NCBI GenBank assembly: GCA_026874595.1
Contig: CM049317.1
Coordinates: 36,674,401 to 36,738,400, forward strand
Length of the DNA: 64,000 bases
DNA from: Sipunculus nudus
Taxonomy: Eukaryota; Annelida; Sipuncula; Golfingiida; Sipunculidae
Direction of reading: 5' to 3'
The notes beneath the pieces were generated by a model. That model was given only the letters and a program-made list of their open reading frames with translations, was not told the origin of the DNA and searched no databases. Positions 46,342 through 59,845 of this stretch are shown in pieces (position 1 is the first letter of the stretch; every line of letters starts with the position of its first letter). The translations under genes and the position numbers were made by a program.

Positions 46342-48891
46342 TACGTCTTATTTTATAAAATAAAATAAAAATTTCTTTTATGAACGTGTGTGTGAGAATG
46401 TGGCCATATATGTGGTTATATTTGTTACCTCCATTGACAACAACGCTAACTTCCTGTTGCAAATAAAACCTTGATAGTTTTCTTAAGTGTATTACGTTAC
46501 CGTTCGTAGTTAATTCTACGTAATGCTTACATTAATACAACGAATAAAGGCCAGATTTACGTGATAGCTGTGTGTGTCAAGATCTAAGAAATATTTCTGA
46601 GGGAAATGGATGGACAGAACTGCATTTCTACACACTTATATAAAGGTAGGCGAGATAATAACCTGAAACCGAATTGGCAATTAATAAGCCCCTATACCGT
46701 TATTTGAATCGCCTACGAATTTTTGGTTAGACTTTCATTGGCTGTATACTCAGTGGAGTAGATCCCAAGGGGACTGCCAATTAATATCTGCCAACTTTTC
46801 ACGGTTAATTAGCCAGAGTACAGGTGTTCAGGTGTTAATTGTGTGGTGGGGAAATTTGGGGAACAGTAGCAAAACTCCAAACGGTGGTGATAAGGATTAC
46901 ATAATATTAAGTGATAGTTCGGGGCTGGACGGCCACCAAAGTAAATGATGGTCTGCTGTCACAGATTAAATAAAAGCTTACGAGGCATCCTCAGCCGTCA
47001 TAATTGATAACGCACAGGTGCATGTTTATATATGGAGGCAGCGTTAGCAACTTAGCCTGGGTAAAAGAAAATAAAAGACCTCTTCAGTGATGTAAAAGAA
47101 AAAAAAAGAAAATTTGTATCGGGTAACCAGAACAAAAGATGTAATATATGACTGAGAAAATATCTCAGTTTGGAAATGATATAGTTGAACAAGCACGGTA
47201 CACAAGAAGAAATTCTTTTCAAATTTCAAATGAAACTATAGAGAAAGCCAAGAAAAAAAAACTTATTAGAGAACGTAATTGATATCGCTTACCATTTTCC
47301 GGAGTTTTAGTTGAAAGAAGAAGATATAAACAGAGTACACTGGGTTGGGAAGGCTCGCTTCCCAGGTTCAGGACGCCCGATATTGTTGAAATTCGCTCGC
47401 TAAAGTATTCGTGAGACAGTGTATCATGTACCAGCAAAACATCAGAAGGCCGATCCACAGCGCGAATGTTGAAGAAAGAGAAACTTATAATGGACATATG
47501 GATATGGGATCGGAAATATTTGTAAAGAAAACTGAAGTTGAGTTGAACTCTCTTGTTAGTGATCGGGATATATCCAAAATACGAATGGAACTGGTTGGCT
47601 TAAACGGACCGATGATTTATGAAAAGTATATTGAGGACCAAGCCAGTTTTTGTACGATGTAAATAATTCTTTTGATCATTTTGATGAAAGAATTTACTGA
47701 GTATGTTGTCATTACATTATTGTTATTGAGTTTCGAGCCATGCACAGACGTCAACGATTTTGAGGACAGATTTTTTTAATATTACTATGGGGATGGCACG
47801 CAGTATTTAGCCATGGATTGGTATATAATTTCATGATAGCCATTTTAAGTAACAAAAATTCAGAAATAAACATGTATAACTGTATATATAGAAATTAGTT
47901 TATACCAGTGGGCAAAAAGCCATTGTATTATGAGAAATATTTTAATAGAGGAATTGTTCATATGAAAGGCATATTAGAAAGTGATGGACAGGTAATGGCT
48001 TATGTACAGTTACAGTACAGAGATAGTAAATCTAAGTATGTCGATACCAATTTATAGAATCACTTGAGTGTACATGTACAGACCATCTTCTTACGGGCAT
48101 CTCTGAACCACGGGGGATCAGGTCCTCCACTGACACCAAGATCTAAATTTCGACAACAAGTTAAACATACTCATAAAATGTACATTAAATGGTCTAGGTG
48201 GAAATTTCTAACACACAACAAACAAAAACAAGCGAAGAACTTCGACCTCGATAAGACCTAACAACAGTTTAACATGCCACCACACCCCTATTCAAAAGTC
48301 AGCGTTGTCCTTTATTCTAAGCTTTAACTAACATTTAAACTTTAACTAAATTTTACATTAAAATAAAATAATATACGAAGTCACCTGAACTAAAATCAAA
48401 ATTAACTAAAGCTGAAATACAATTCATGGTAATTTAGGATCTCAGCAAATCAGGATTAAATAAAGATAAAATTTCATCGAAAACAAGACAATTCAACAAA
48501 CAGACCAAAATTTAAATATATAATAAAGATAAAAATAAATAACAACTATAACATTAAATATATAGAGAGCGTTAGGATTTAAGCAAATAAAATAGATCTA
48601 AGCATATCACAAAATAATATACATTAATGTTAATATTGCTGCAAAAACCGTAAGGCGAAAGAAAATCAGAGCTATTCACATTATGACAAACAATTCAACT
48701 GTTTGTTGTTCATGCAGTTAATACGGTTTCAAACCATCATTTTACAACAGAAAACCGCAAACTCGGTTCTGTTCGACGAGGCCATGGAACAAGCAGGACC
48801 TAAGCTAACCAAAGAATTCGCACTGGCTAAAAAACCTCACTTAAACCCCCTAAACACATGCAAAGTCAAAAACCCGTTAAATGAATCGAAT

Positions 48892-51800
48892 CACTTCATA
48901 AGGTGCGAAAGACCATTGGATATATTCGCGGGTAAGGTACTTCTTAAAAATGTGTTTAAGTATGGTTGGGACATATTAAGCTATAAACCTTAAGAAACTC
49001 ATATATAAAGTTTTAGGTCTGTTGTCTTGTTTCAACATTTAGCTTTTGCATATAAAAAAAAAACAGGAAACACCACATTTGGAATACAAAGCGGATAAAA
49101 AGATTACAGCATATATTTTGGTGAAATGAAAATGCTAATCACACCCATCGTACGATTATTATAATCACATTACGAGCATTACGAGGATGTAATCATTTTG
49201 CTGGTCAGCAAATATGTAGTTATTTCAACTGTTGAATTACACGCTCAATTATAAGGCATGTTAGATATGATGGTCTTTGGATTTCCGCATTTTGAATATA
49301 GGCGTGCAAGCGACAAATAAACTTGAAATTGTATTGCCACAATACCAAAATTAAAAAAAAAAATTTCTACTATTTTCACCATATACTATTCAGCTGAGCA
49401 CTAGACATGGGATTCGCTAGACGCAAATAGCAATGTTCAAAATTAATATATGTTACTTTGTCCTGGTGCTTTAAATAACAGTAATACAATATAATAAATG
49501 CAAACGTTAATAAGATTGCCATACCCTAAATTTGACTGAGGTATGACTAGTAAATAGGAAAATAAATATGTTTCCATATCTCTTTAAATGATTTAATCAA
49601 CTGGGAACATGAGCGTTGTCTGAAGCAATGCGATAGCGTTAAATATAGCCTGCCGCTGGGGAAGTTTCCGCAGGTCTGAAATAGATCGAACTTTGAATAC
49701 GCTATTCATATATTTTATATACGTGAAAATTCACACAAGAGTTGTTAGAAGTGTTGTTCCGTAGTATTTTCAGGATTATAATATGATAAAGCTGATAAAA
49801 GTACAGCTAAAGATAAAAAGTTTTTTACCGATTGCTCTTGCAATACATTATTTTACGTTATCTTATATCGTTTTCTCTTTTCATCACCACCGAAAATTAT
49901 TTTTCAGAAAAAGTATTGATACTTCCCCCTGGTACTTACTCCATATAGCTATGCAACAAATGAGTATGATTGTAATTGATATCATACACAACATGAAATT
50001 GGACCTAAAGCTGTGATTATTTCAACTTGCGATACTATGTTTATTAGAAGACTGATTTTCAAAATACGAACCTTACAATTTACCCGCAATGTTTTAATTT
50101 ATATTTACGCTTATCAAAAATGACATCGGTGTGAGGAATAAAAAGGAAGCAATACTCACCAGAATATATTTGCCAAAGGCCATATTGTTTTAAGCAATGA
50201 AGGGAATCCTGACGAGTTTCTGATATATCCGCTTCAATAGATTTTCATCATACCCTCACACACGCCATTCGATGGTTCTCGTACATCAGATATTAGTTTT
50301 ATTTCTTTATCGAAATAGTTCTTCATCTCAATTCATTTCTTGATTCTCAGGTCCGAACTTTTTCCTTAAATGTAAAAATACACACACTATAAATATGCCT
50401 GTATTGTATTGATATACTGTGGTTGCGGACTTATTTTGGGTTGATTTCAATTTTTCGATATTCACGGTCGCTTTATGACCGAAAAATTGAGACCACGCAG
50501 TTTCGAATGCATATACCAGGCCATGATCATCAATTTCAGAAGTAGTTAATAGTTGGCGTCAGTTGATATTAATCTTCAGCCAGGTAGTGATGTCCATTGA
50601 GCCTGTTGCATATACTTTTGTGTGATTCAGGGAGAATAACGGGGCCCATTTATAATAATATCGGTTACCTTGGATGCAAAAAAAGGTGACCCTTTGCAGG
50701 GATGTACTCACGCCTGTAGTTTTTCCTTAGCCCGGCACTTGACTGGAAACTGCCGATGCCCGCCGGCCAGTTATATTTAATAATTACGTGTATGTGTGTA
50801 GAGCTAGATGACATTCAGTGCGCTTAAAATGAATATTTAGTTGAAGGTATTTTTTCACATTGTGCCGAATTAAGTTATTGATAATTAATCAAACTTGCTA
50901 CCTAAACGTAGACGTTAAGGTAGCGCCACCTTGTATAAGGGACTAAAGGCCAAAACATACTGGCGCAGGCGGCTGGCATGCAGTGTGTTTCATCATAAGT
51001 CATACATAGGGAGGCGATTTTTGCCGCCTTGCCGCTCGCGAGTCGCCCGTGCAAGGGGTTTCAGCCTCTATGCTGTTACTATCGAAATCAAGACGCACCA
51101 AACGATAATTGATTGGCTAGTGATGACGTGAATATTTGAATATACTTGAAAGATCACAGTTCATGATGGGGCCAAATTGCCGTGGACAGTCGATTTATAT
51201 GTATGCCTTCAGATTTTAACTGCGAAAAACGGAGGAAGGTTCCTTCTTCCACTAATATGGAAGTAATTTGCAACATGAAATGCACTCAAATTATTTTAAT
51301 TAACCGGAGTAGAACACCTTTATCAAGACAGCTTTCCTTAACAAACTTGCAGTGTAAAGCTGGTTTCTCACACCTGAATTACATGTGGGTTGCTTTGACT
51401 TCGGCTTAGCCGTCCGTGGCTATTCAAACATGCGATATCCGGACAGAGAAATACTGGGCCTAGATTAAAGTGAAATCAGCAGTTTATGAAATAATTTGCT
51501 CACTACAGTTTATAATTTCATATCTGATAAATAAAATATACTATTAGACTTATGAAAGAGCGCGTAAAAGGGACCCTGTAATTTTTATGTAAATACAAAA
51601 AAAAAACGCGAAAATTCAGCCCAGCCGATATAAAGGCAACCACAGTAATTGCACCCTTTACATTCAGACACGGAAAAGCGGGAAAGAGAGTATGTTTATG
51701 GTGACCTATATTCTGCTAGCAACTGACCAATATATGATGTTGAACACCTAAACTGTCAGAAAGAGCAAAACTAGTTCATATTAACCCTTAAATCCGCTGA

Positions 51801-53310
51801 CGTAAATCAAGGGAAATTTTGGGTAATTATCCTTGGAAACCTGATTGGGAAGTGGTGACCTATATGCTGCGAGCATGATTGAACATGATTTAAATCACTC
51901 AGGCAGACAAACCACAAAACGGTTGCAACTTATACCTTCTTATGTGGTATCCAGGGAGGTCCTTGACAATTCTCTTTTGAATCCTGATATAAGGTTGCTA
52001 TAACCTATTGTCTGACATTTATCTAAAAAAAAAAAAATAAACCTGGTTTTGGCATTCTGAATGTCAGATGGGTATGTCAGTACGACTGGACCTAAAATTT
52101 TCTGACTTTAGAATTCCTTCCCAACCGGGATTAGATCAAGATTGCCTATAATATGTGAGCTACGAGCTGAAAACCTAATTTTGAACACTCAGAAAACCAG
52201 ACAGGGTACCAGTCTTATCTATTGGATCTAAAAACTTCTTTCTTGTTGCAAAAGAAACTCATTTAATGTCACCGTGGATTATATTCTGGAAGACGTGATG
52301 GAACATGAAGTGAGCACCCTATAAGACAAATTAAAACAAATTGTTAGACCTAGAAACGTCAGAAAGGATTAAGAGCCAGTGAATTTCCTTCAAAATATTC
52401 ATGTGAAACGTAAATAAGGTTGCTCTTACTTTTTTTCTAAGGACTAGCGACAAAATGCATGCGTTTGGGCAGTTTAAACATTGCCCAAGGTTTTTTTAGC
52501 AAATATTTCTAATCAGATTCTTGCAACAAGACTTGACACGTGTCATCAATATGTCACATTCAGCTTTTCTATTTCTGTCTTTAGGGAAACATCATTATAA
52601 ACCATACTAAAGCAAGTATTCTTTGCAACGATTTTTTCGTTTTATTTCTTAATGATACCAGTGATGACAGTTTCGTCTAACGTATAAGCTGACACTGACA
52701 AAAGCATGTGTTGTTCTCCGCTGAACATTAAGTATTTTCACAGTCTTTATGTTATCGTTTTTTTTTTTTAACTTGACGGAAAGCAATCTTAGCTTTTGCC
52801 TCACAGTAATAATATACTGAGCGACCAAATATATGTTTATTCTTTTACTGTAGGCGACAGCAAAATCATGCTAATGAAAACCGTCCCAATATATTTATTC
52901 AGCTTGTCCAATTGTCTTCAAAATTAACATCCTGTAATTACAAATTATTTGATACAGTTTCAATGACGCGTACGTAAGCATTTAAAGCGTGTTACCTGCT
53001 ATTCTTTCCAAATAGCGCATACATAGACAGATAACATATCCCCCAAAGCCATGCATTTCCTGGTGGAGGTAGAGTAATTAAGTATGGTAGTATGAATTTG
53101 CCTTGTATTTGTCTTGTATCAAGGAGTGTAAAGTGGTAAAAACTAATAATAACATTGACATTTAAAAGTTAAATCCATTATTTCACTTTACTTCAGACTA
53201 AACAATACATGAACAGAATTACTGGCTTAGGTAGAAATTGTAAAGTTGAGAAAAGTGATCCAAAAGAGTTACAGGAGATTTTAGTTGTATTATTCAACTA
53301 CTAGAAAAAC
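48892..53310 (+). repeat. Segmental duplication block A, copy 2
   Basis: Collinear with 1-5050. It lacks the (TA)n, a 100-bp segment (near 51295), a 490-bp segment (near 53030) and a 200-bp segment (near 53175) that are present in copy 1. It ends near 53303, where a Gypsy remnant region begins 100 bp further on. Confidence 0.9.
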
Positions 53311-53404
53311 ACGGAAAACTTTCTTTTTTGCGATCACATTCACTAAAGTTTTACAACATCTCAAAAATCATCTTATTAACAATATACATAAACATCTTGT
53401 TTAC

Positions 53405-53955
53405 AATATTCATAAACATCTCGATAAGCAATCAGCAAGTACATTATCTTTCCCCTTAATGTGTATGATATCAAGATTGTAATCCTGTGAGAACAAACTC
53501 CATCTCAACAATCTTTGATTTTTACACTTCAACTTGTTCATGAACGTGAGGGGATTGTGATCACTGAAGACAATGATAGGCCTGACTGATGAAGTAACAT
53601 AAACTTCAAAATGTTGCAACGCCAAAATCAAAGCCAAACATTCTTTCTCAGTAGTGGAGTAGTTTTTCTGGTTTGCATTAAACTTTCTTGAGAAAAATTG
53701 GATGATCTTTGCCATCATTGCCTTCTTGTAACAACACAGCACCAGCAGCAGTATCACTAGCATCTACAGCTAACTTAAAAGGTACAGAAAAGTCTGGAGC
53801 TGCTAAAACTGGTGAACTTTGCAGAATTGCTTTCAAATTCCGAAATGCATTTTCTCCGTTACAGAATTTGTGTTCATCACGCATACGTGATCTGTTTAGA
53901 TTAGGTTCCGTAACATAAAACACATCATTTGTGCATTTGAAGGCAGAGTTCATCT
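53405..53955 (-). pseudogene. Ty3/Gypsy-type RT-RNase H remnant
   Basis: Two overlapping minus-strand frames. 53678-53953 has ENAFRNLKAIL, SSPVLAAPDFSVPFKLAVDA and ASDTAAGAVLLQE, the connection from RT thumb into RNase H. 53410-53763 has FFSRKFNANQKNYSTTEKE, CLALILALQHFEVY, PIIVFSDHNPLTF, RLLRWSLFSQDYN and IKGKDNVLADCLSR. All four RNase H acidic positions can be seen (D in VDASD, E in TTEKE, D in FSDHN, D in LADCLSR). One frameshift near 53695 separates the frames. RT palm, integrase, gag and LTRs are absent, so this is a short internal fragment. Family role: removes RNA from the RNA-DNA hybrid during reverse transcription. Confidence 0.93.
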
Positions 53956-55384
53956 TTTATTTAATGCTTTATGAAACAAGTAAAAATCATAAATGTCCTC
54001 TGGATTTCACCTCTGCTGTACATCGTTACGCTCTTTACACAGCGTTTAACCTACTACCTATATCGTAAGCGCGGTTTATTTTGAATCGCTACACCAGAGG
54101 GGAGCGCTGTATTTTGGTCCAATCAGATGATACCATGTTGCTGAAAGACACGACCTCTAAGACTGGCTGAAATGGTCACATGATTAGTACATAGCAAATA
54201 TAAATGCCGTTGGAAAAATCTCTTAAATGGTTGAAGAGGCCACTGTGATTCCATAAATATTAATGGTCCTCTTTACTGCTTGTAAACAATGCATGATATG
54301 CGACAAAAAACTGATGCGACAAGGAATTTACATATTTAGAGGACGTGTTGCCAGCACGGAGTCAATGTTGTTTATTTCGTGTTGAGTAACAGCTTATCGC
54401 CCCGGGAACCGTTTGGACAGGCCACAGGCTCAGGGAGAATGGCCCGACACGTGGTTTGTACAGCCCCTTGTGCACATAAGATGCCCTGCCGGTGAGCTGT
54501 AATTAAAACAAAATGTAACAACATAGGCTCCGTGCACACCTCGCTCGCTAGTTTCAGTTTTGCAGACAACGGGTACATGGCTAGGCTAACATAGTCGTAA
54601 TGTCTATATCGAATCGGTCGATGATGCGAGAACGCAAAGGGAGCAATTAGAATTTGACTGTTCTTTACTAAGTGTAACCATACAACTGTCAACAAGCGCA
54701 GCTCTGGGCGGAGCCATGATTCGAGTGTTTCTTAATTGGCATCTGGTTGGCTACTAGTGACATCATACGCACAATGTTTTTTTCAGCAGACAGACCGTCC
54801 CCCTTACTGTCTAAGTGTATCATAAATAGTCAAACAAGGCAGTGGGAAATGCAGTTGCTTCTTCAGAAGCGCAAGATTCCCGCTGCCACGGGAGCGTGTA
54901 CATCGTCAGTTGTATGAATGTATGAATGCGAAAACGCTTTCATAGCCTATTGTGACATGTGTGGTAGTCGAATCCTGTGAACAGATGAATTAGAGTAAAA
55001 ATAGGCCATAAGCTAAACTGGTAACATGAATAAATTGTTCCATGTAAATAACAAACATTTTAGCTAGTGGTCATGCACTACCTCATCTTTTTTTTACATT
55101 TAACAATTTTAATATATGATTTTATAAAATATTTTATATTTTTATCTCCGTTGGTATTATGTCCGACTGTGTGATATTTTGCGACGTTGGTGAAATTGGT
55201 AATATAAGATAAAACAACATTTGGCAGAATGATTGGAATAATTAAAACAGGTATTTTAAAAAGTCATTTCAGAGAATAAATAAAAAAAATATTTTATTGT
55301 ATTATATATCCATATATCGTTTTTACAAGCCATAGCTGAACAATGTAGGTACCTCCTTCCGGCCAGCAGAATATATGAGAGTCG
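53956..55384. other. Spacer, partly GC-richer
   Basis: 54360-54720 is relatively GC-rich and open on the minus strand (54372-54695, 107 residues), without any recognisable domain. The remainder is AT-rich. No LTR of the neighbouring Gypsy remnant was identified. Confidence 0.45.
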
Positions 55385-55645
55385 GTAACATACAGAAAAC
55401 TTAATTTCAATCAATTGGACACCACAACTAGTTGTAAGTGGGATATATGCGTAAACAATACCCGAGTACAAATCATTTGAGCATTGTCCTGTGAATAGCT
55501 TCCTGCTTTGATAATATGGCTAAGGTCAAATGATTGAAAGTTCATTTCACGCGACATAAAGCTATGTAACGAATGATATTCTGTTTCCGTGACCTGCTAC
55601 GATAATGTCTGAAGGGTAAGAGCTGCTCCACGGCGTGTATGTTGG
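55385..55645 (+). repeat. Dispersed repeat family E, copy 3
   Basis: Contains atttcaatcaattggacacc, atgcgtaaacaatacccgag and gtctgaagggtaagagctg...ggcgtgtatg. Its offset from copy 1 (48.8 kb) equals that of block A, so it is best seen as part of the segmental duplication. Confidence 0.8.
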
Positions 55646-55829
55646 TTTATTTTTTATAAGATAATTTAAGGCAATTTTTAAACAAAACAGGCAGGGTTAT
55701 ATCCGTCACTTCGAACAACATGCTGTATTATGTTCCTATCTTCTAGATCGTGTTTGGATGTAATAAAAGCAAACTGCATTGATATACATCCCAATGGTCC
55801 AAAATCATTAATGGTCTAGATCATAAAAC

Positions 55830-56440
55830 AAACTCAGGTGATTTTTGGAAACAAATCAACGTTATTCTAACTCTAAATTAAGCCCAAAATACAGGATAGG
55901 CTAAACCCCTCATAAGTCCTGACTCCACAGCAAAGTGTCGTGCAGATCTGCTTGCAAATACATTAAAACATATACACACAACCAAGACTCAGCCTGACTT
56001 CAAGAATGATTTTTTTAAGAACAGCTTAAGAAATAATTGATTAAAATAAAAAAAAAACTATTCAACCCTCCAGAAAAACCGACCACTGACGACAATGACG
56101 ACAACTGATCAGTAAGTACAGCGAAACTTCCAGAAGTTAAACGGATTCTTTCTCAATCCAAAGGAAAATCTGCCCCTGGTCTGGACAAACTCACAAAATA
56201 CTAAAGAAAATCCCAGACCTCTGTCTAGGGATAATTGTAAACCAATGTACGCTTTGCATTTCATTAGGATATTTGCGATTTAGTGTAAATGAGCATGAGT
56301 AGCCATGATCAAAGCACCTGGCAAGACAAGTGACAAAAACGACAAATTTCAGACTTATCACCTTACTAACCTGCTGATGCAAGCTTTTTCACCAAGCTGG
56401 TTTATCCATTTTTTAATGACGACCAAGCAGGCTTTCGTAG
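55830..56440 (+). pseudogene. Decayed non-LTR retrotransposon RT fragment
   Basis: Plus-strand frames in series show FWKQINVILTLN near 55840, CRADLLANTLKHIH near 55945 (the A..LA.......F region before RT), KLPEVKRILSQSKGKSAPGL near 56130 (matching I..LK..KAPG.DGI), IKAPGKTSDKNDKF and RLITLLTC (matching ILKPGK......YRPISLL), and finally DDQAGFR near 56418 (matching L...Q.GFR). These are fingers-domain motifs of a Jockey-type LINE. Stops and frame changes are frequent. The palm is missing. Confidence 0.68.
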
Positions 56441-56572
56441 TATAGTCTGACGGTCTTTGAATTAAATTTATGAGATCCCATCTGCCACTTAAACAAGTGA
56501 GATTAATGTCCTAATTCCTGACAGATAGTTTCTTTATGGCTAATCATAAAGGTACTAAAATAAGAAGATTAC

Positions 56573-56690
56573 CAAACCCAGGGGTTAAGCCTCCCAAGGC
56601 CAATAGTCATACTGTCTTTCTGCAAGCAGATCTTGCATTAGGATTCCTCTATACAGTGGTTTCGAGGGTTATTCTGTACAAAGAGCATGT
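56573..56690 (+). repeat. Duplication block F, copy 2
   Basis: Matches 22476-22575 (tactgtctttctgcaagcag and flanks). Follows the LINE remnant by 130 bp. Confidence 0.65.
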
Positions 56691-57169
56691 TTTTTATATT
56701 TTGCATATGCATGCAACATTTATCACATAAAACAAGTGACACTGGACATTCCCATGCTTTCTATTTATTTTTTTTTTTTTTGGTCAATCTGTTTCTTTCG
56801 TGTAACCGAGCAATATTACCTCAGATGAGTATTTCACAGTATTCATGGTGCAGATTTTATTCCCACTGCTTTTACTGGCCTTTAGTGTAGAAAAATATGA
56901 ATGGCCTGACAATTAGAGGTCTGTCACGACTGTTGTGTCTTTGTTTTTATTGGTTTATTTTAAGCCTTCGATGAAACGGTGACTACGTCACTTTAGTATC
57001 TTTAAAAAAAAAAAATAGATTCTAACCCTATGGTTCCAATAAAAAACGTCATCTTTGAAAAAAAAAAGATTGTTGGGTCAATCGACAGCATGTTAATAAT
57101 ATTATTATGTCCAGAAATAACTCTAGCTATAAGCTAGAGCGATGTATTAATGCTGCCATGCATAAAAAT
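56691..57169. other. Spacer with homopolymers
   Basis: AT-rich with T-runs (56768-56780) and A-runs (57003-57014, 57058-57067). Nothing else is supported. Confidence 0.6.
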
Positions 57170-58630
57170 AAAGAATAAAATGCACAGAAAAAGTAGGATC
57201 AACCTGTACATGAATTGAACCCACAATGGGTATTCTTGTCCTATATCTCTAAGATGTAAGTTGTTCAAGAGTCATTGGCTCGTGTATTATAATGGAGCTG
57301 CAGGTTTATTGTAATTAACAATACAATCGAGGTTAACTCTTGTTTGATTATTCCATAAAGACTAAAAAATAATCGAAACGTACTGCAACTCAATACCAGC
57401 ATGGTTTCGAATGCCATACCGTGTTGGAAAGATCCATGTACCTAGAAATACAAAGACAGTGGGTGTTATAAAAGTATTTGCTTCGTTCAATTATAGTTTG
57501 TCCTAACTCTACCAAATTTAAATATACTATTACACGGACCCATGGTTATTTTTGCCTGAACCGCACATTGTCAATCATGATAACCTTGGTAATCATTTTA
57601 TTGCTTTATGACTCATTATATACCTTTGGTGTTTATTATATTTATTTTCTTAGGTTAAATGCATTACAGGAATGTTTACCATAATTTCACCCAGGATATA
57701 CCAGCAAAGACACCTCTCACGTTTGAAGAAAAGAAAACAAACACAAATAAATATATTAGCATGATATATGTTGTACATAGAGGTCACCTAACAGAATCGT
57801 AAGATATTTGACATTATATCAATGAATAAACAAATTTGGTGAAACTAGAGAACAGAAAATATGAACAGTCCATTCCTCTGTTCCTGCCCACATGATCTTC
57901 TGCTATTATTTTTTTTAAGTTAAAAAAAAAAAAACTTGCCATATTTAACGGGAAATGGACGCTTTTGATAATATACTGCTTATTGGGGTGAGTTTTATTT
58001 CATATTCGGCCTGGATTACTAACCGTTACATATTCTTGATTCACTCAATATCTGACGATTGTATTGAGGTAAAGTTTAAACATGATTTATGATATAACAA
58101 TGAAGCGCTTGCATGAGGAGAATAAAAACCCCAGTGTAAAAACATATGCTGCTCTCGTTCAATTTTTCCTTAGTGATATGTGCCTAATTGTTATTTATCA
58201 TACATAACGATCTGAAGACTGCCCCTTAATGCACATTCTTTTCTAACAGTACATTTGCAATTGCCTACTGGAAAAGTGAATATAAATAGATCATCATTTT
58301 CTATCTTCTATATTCCGATTTGCAAATAAGTTCGGATTATTTACTTGAATAAAACATACTTTCAGGAATAAAATAAAGTGAAGAGGGGTAGTTAAACATA
58401 CAAACCATGAGATGGTAATCAGGAAAAATATATAGTTATATACGTATGTGTCTTTACATAAATACATTTATTTAGTTTACGGTTTACTTTTTAGTGGAAA
58501 AATTTTACTTGTAGCGTTTAAATGTGAATATTCAGCCAACAGCATTGATGGAAAACTCAATACCCCGTATACAACGTATACTATTTATCTGAGGTAGCTT
58601 TCTTAATTCCACCAACCGATCGTTATTGTT

Positions 58631-58669
<39 letters not shown>

Positions 58670-58770
58670 TATAGATCCGAACACAAAATCTCCCCCGGTT
58701 TAAAGGAGTGTGCTCTGCCCTTGAGTGACAGAAGCCATTCTTTGTAATCAGATCCATAATCTGATTAAAT
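57170..58770 (+). repeat. Segmental duplication block B, copy 2
   Basis: Collinear with 26795-30930 but shorter. It contains about 65 bp near 57197-57262 not seen in copy 1 and a (TA)n at 58633-58664 where copy 1 has a short run. Confidence 0.88.
58633..58664. repeat. (TA)n microsatellite
   Basis: 32 bp, copy-specific expansion in block B2. Confidence 0.95.
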
Positions 58771-59777
58771 AAACCCAAAGGTGAATACCTTTAATATCTG
58801 AAAATGATGAACCATGCACAGTTTATCTTAAATATTTCGTCAATTTATTATTAGTGAGACAAGATAACTGCAAGGTAGTTTCAGACCCACCATTAAATTC
58901 TGCAACCCAAAACCTTCCAATACCCGTTACCCAGGTTACCCGCTGTTTTCAGGTAAAGAGCTTGGTCCCTGTATGTGTCTTACGTATAAAACTAACTTTT
59001 TAAAAATATCAGGTACGAATATTACTCTAACCAACCGTCCTTTTCCTTTTGCAAATCAGCCATATTGGGAAGCTATGAAAAACAAAGAAAACATCGAGAG
59101 ATAATATTGAGCGGATATGGAGTAAATGACCTTGGGATTAAGGTTAAGGTTAACATTTAATATCAAATATAAATCCCATGATAACCACGAACAATCGAAA
59201 AAAACCCCGATAAAATTGTAACCGAAGCAGAATGAGGACTGTTACTTTTATAATTTCATTTGATCATTTGACCATGAATTACCTAAGTCTAGACGCACTA
59301 ATCGACCAATTATCATTTCTAGTTCTTGAGATACTGACGAAAGCAGAATTTTCGTTAAGGCGGCCCTAATTAATATCATACAACACTTGCCATGTGTCGT
59401 CGTGGGGATAACTCATCTCAAAAGTATCAGTGGACCCCTACAATAAAAAGAATCCATCAAAATACTTGTACTGTAGATAATTTATAGGTACCACTACTTG
59501 TAACTCGACTAATGTTAAGAATGGTCACTGTAAAGTCTCCTTTTGAACAAAAAAAAAAGAAAAAAAATGACCACTCTAACCTATATTATGAGATCCATGG
59601 GGGTAATATTTGGCTGTCAGAGCCAAATTAAGGGCCTTTATCTATTCGTTCAACCACCTTGAAAATCGTTCAATTGGAGTACATTGGGAGCAAAATAAAA
59701 TGGTTGTTTTAATTTGAAAAAAAAATAAACAACAACAAAGGACGGGGTGGAGTGTATTAGGAACAGCTGCAAACTGT
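58771..59777. other. Spacer
   Basis: AT-rich. A ggttaaggttaac run lies near 59140. No gene or repeat supported. Confidence 0.55.
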
Positions 59778-59835
59778 CTCTTAACTTGTATATTCATACT
59801 TGCTTATTTCCTCATCGTATGACAAATCATTTATG
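59778..59835 (+). repeat. Duplication block G, copy 2
   Basis: Matches 33497-33553 (tatttcctcatcgtatgac). Bounded on the right by a minisatellite absent from copy 1. Confidence 0.75.
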
Positions 59836-59845
59836 GTACCTGGAG

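Larger units (their letters stand above)
45236..48891. other. Spacer between the two halves of the duplication
   Basis: No gene recognised. Holds (TA)n at 45548-45593 and an interrupted (TA)n at 46286-46341. Small frames at 47219-47662 and 48703-48993 show no family signature. Confidence 0.6.

Noticed and set aside
47219-47662. Two opposite frames of 92 and 83 residues
   Set aside because: They overlap on opposite strands and neither shows a family signature. Splice context is not convincing.
48703-48993. 96-residue plus frame running into block A2
   Set aside because: The end of the frame lies in block A, and the paralogous bases at 1-100 carry frame changes, so it is not conserved as protein.
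54372-54695. 107-residue minus frame in a GC-richer stretch
   Set aside because: No recognisable domain, and length is within what chance gives in GC-richer DNA.
57212-57245. gaattgaacccacaatggg, resembling an inverted tRNA B box
   Set aside because: The T-arm cannot pair and no acceptor stem is visible.
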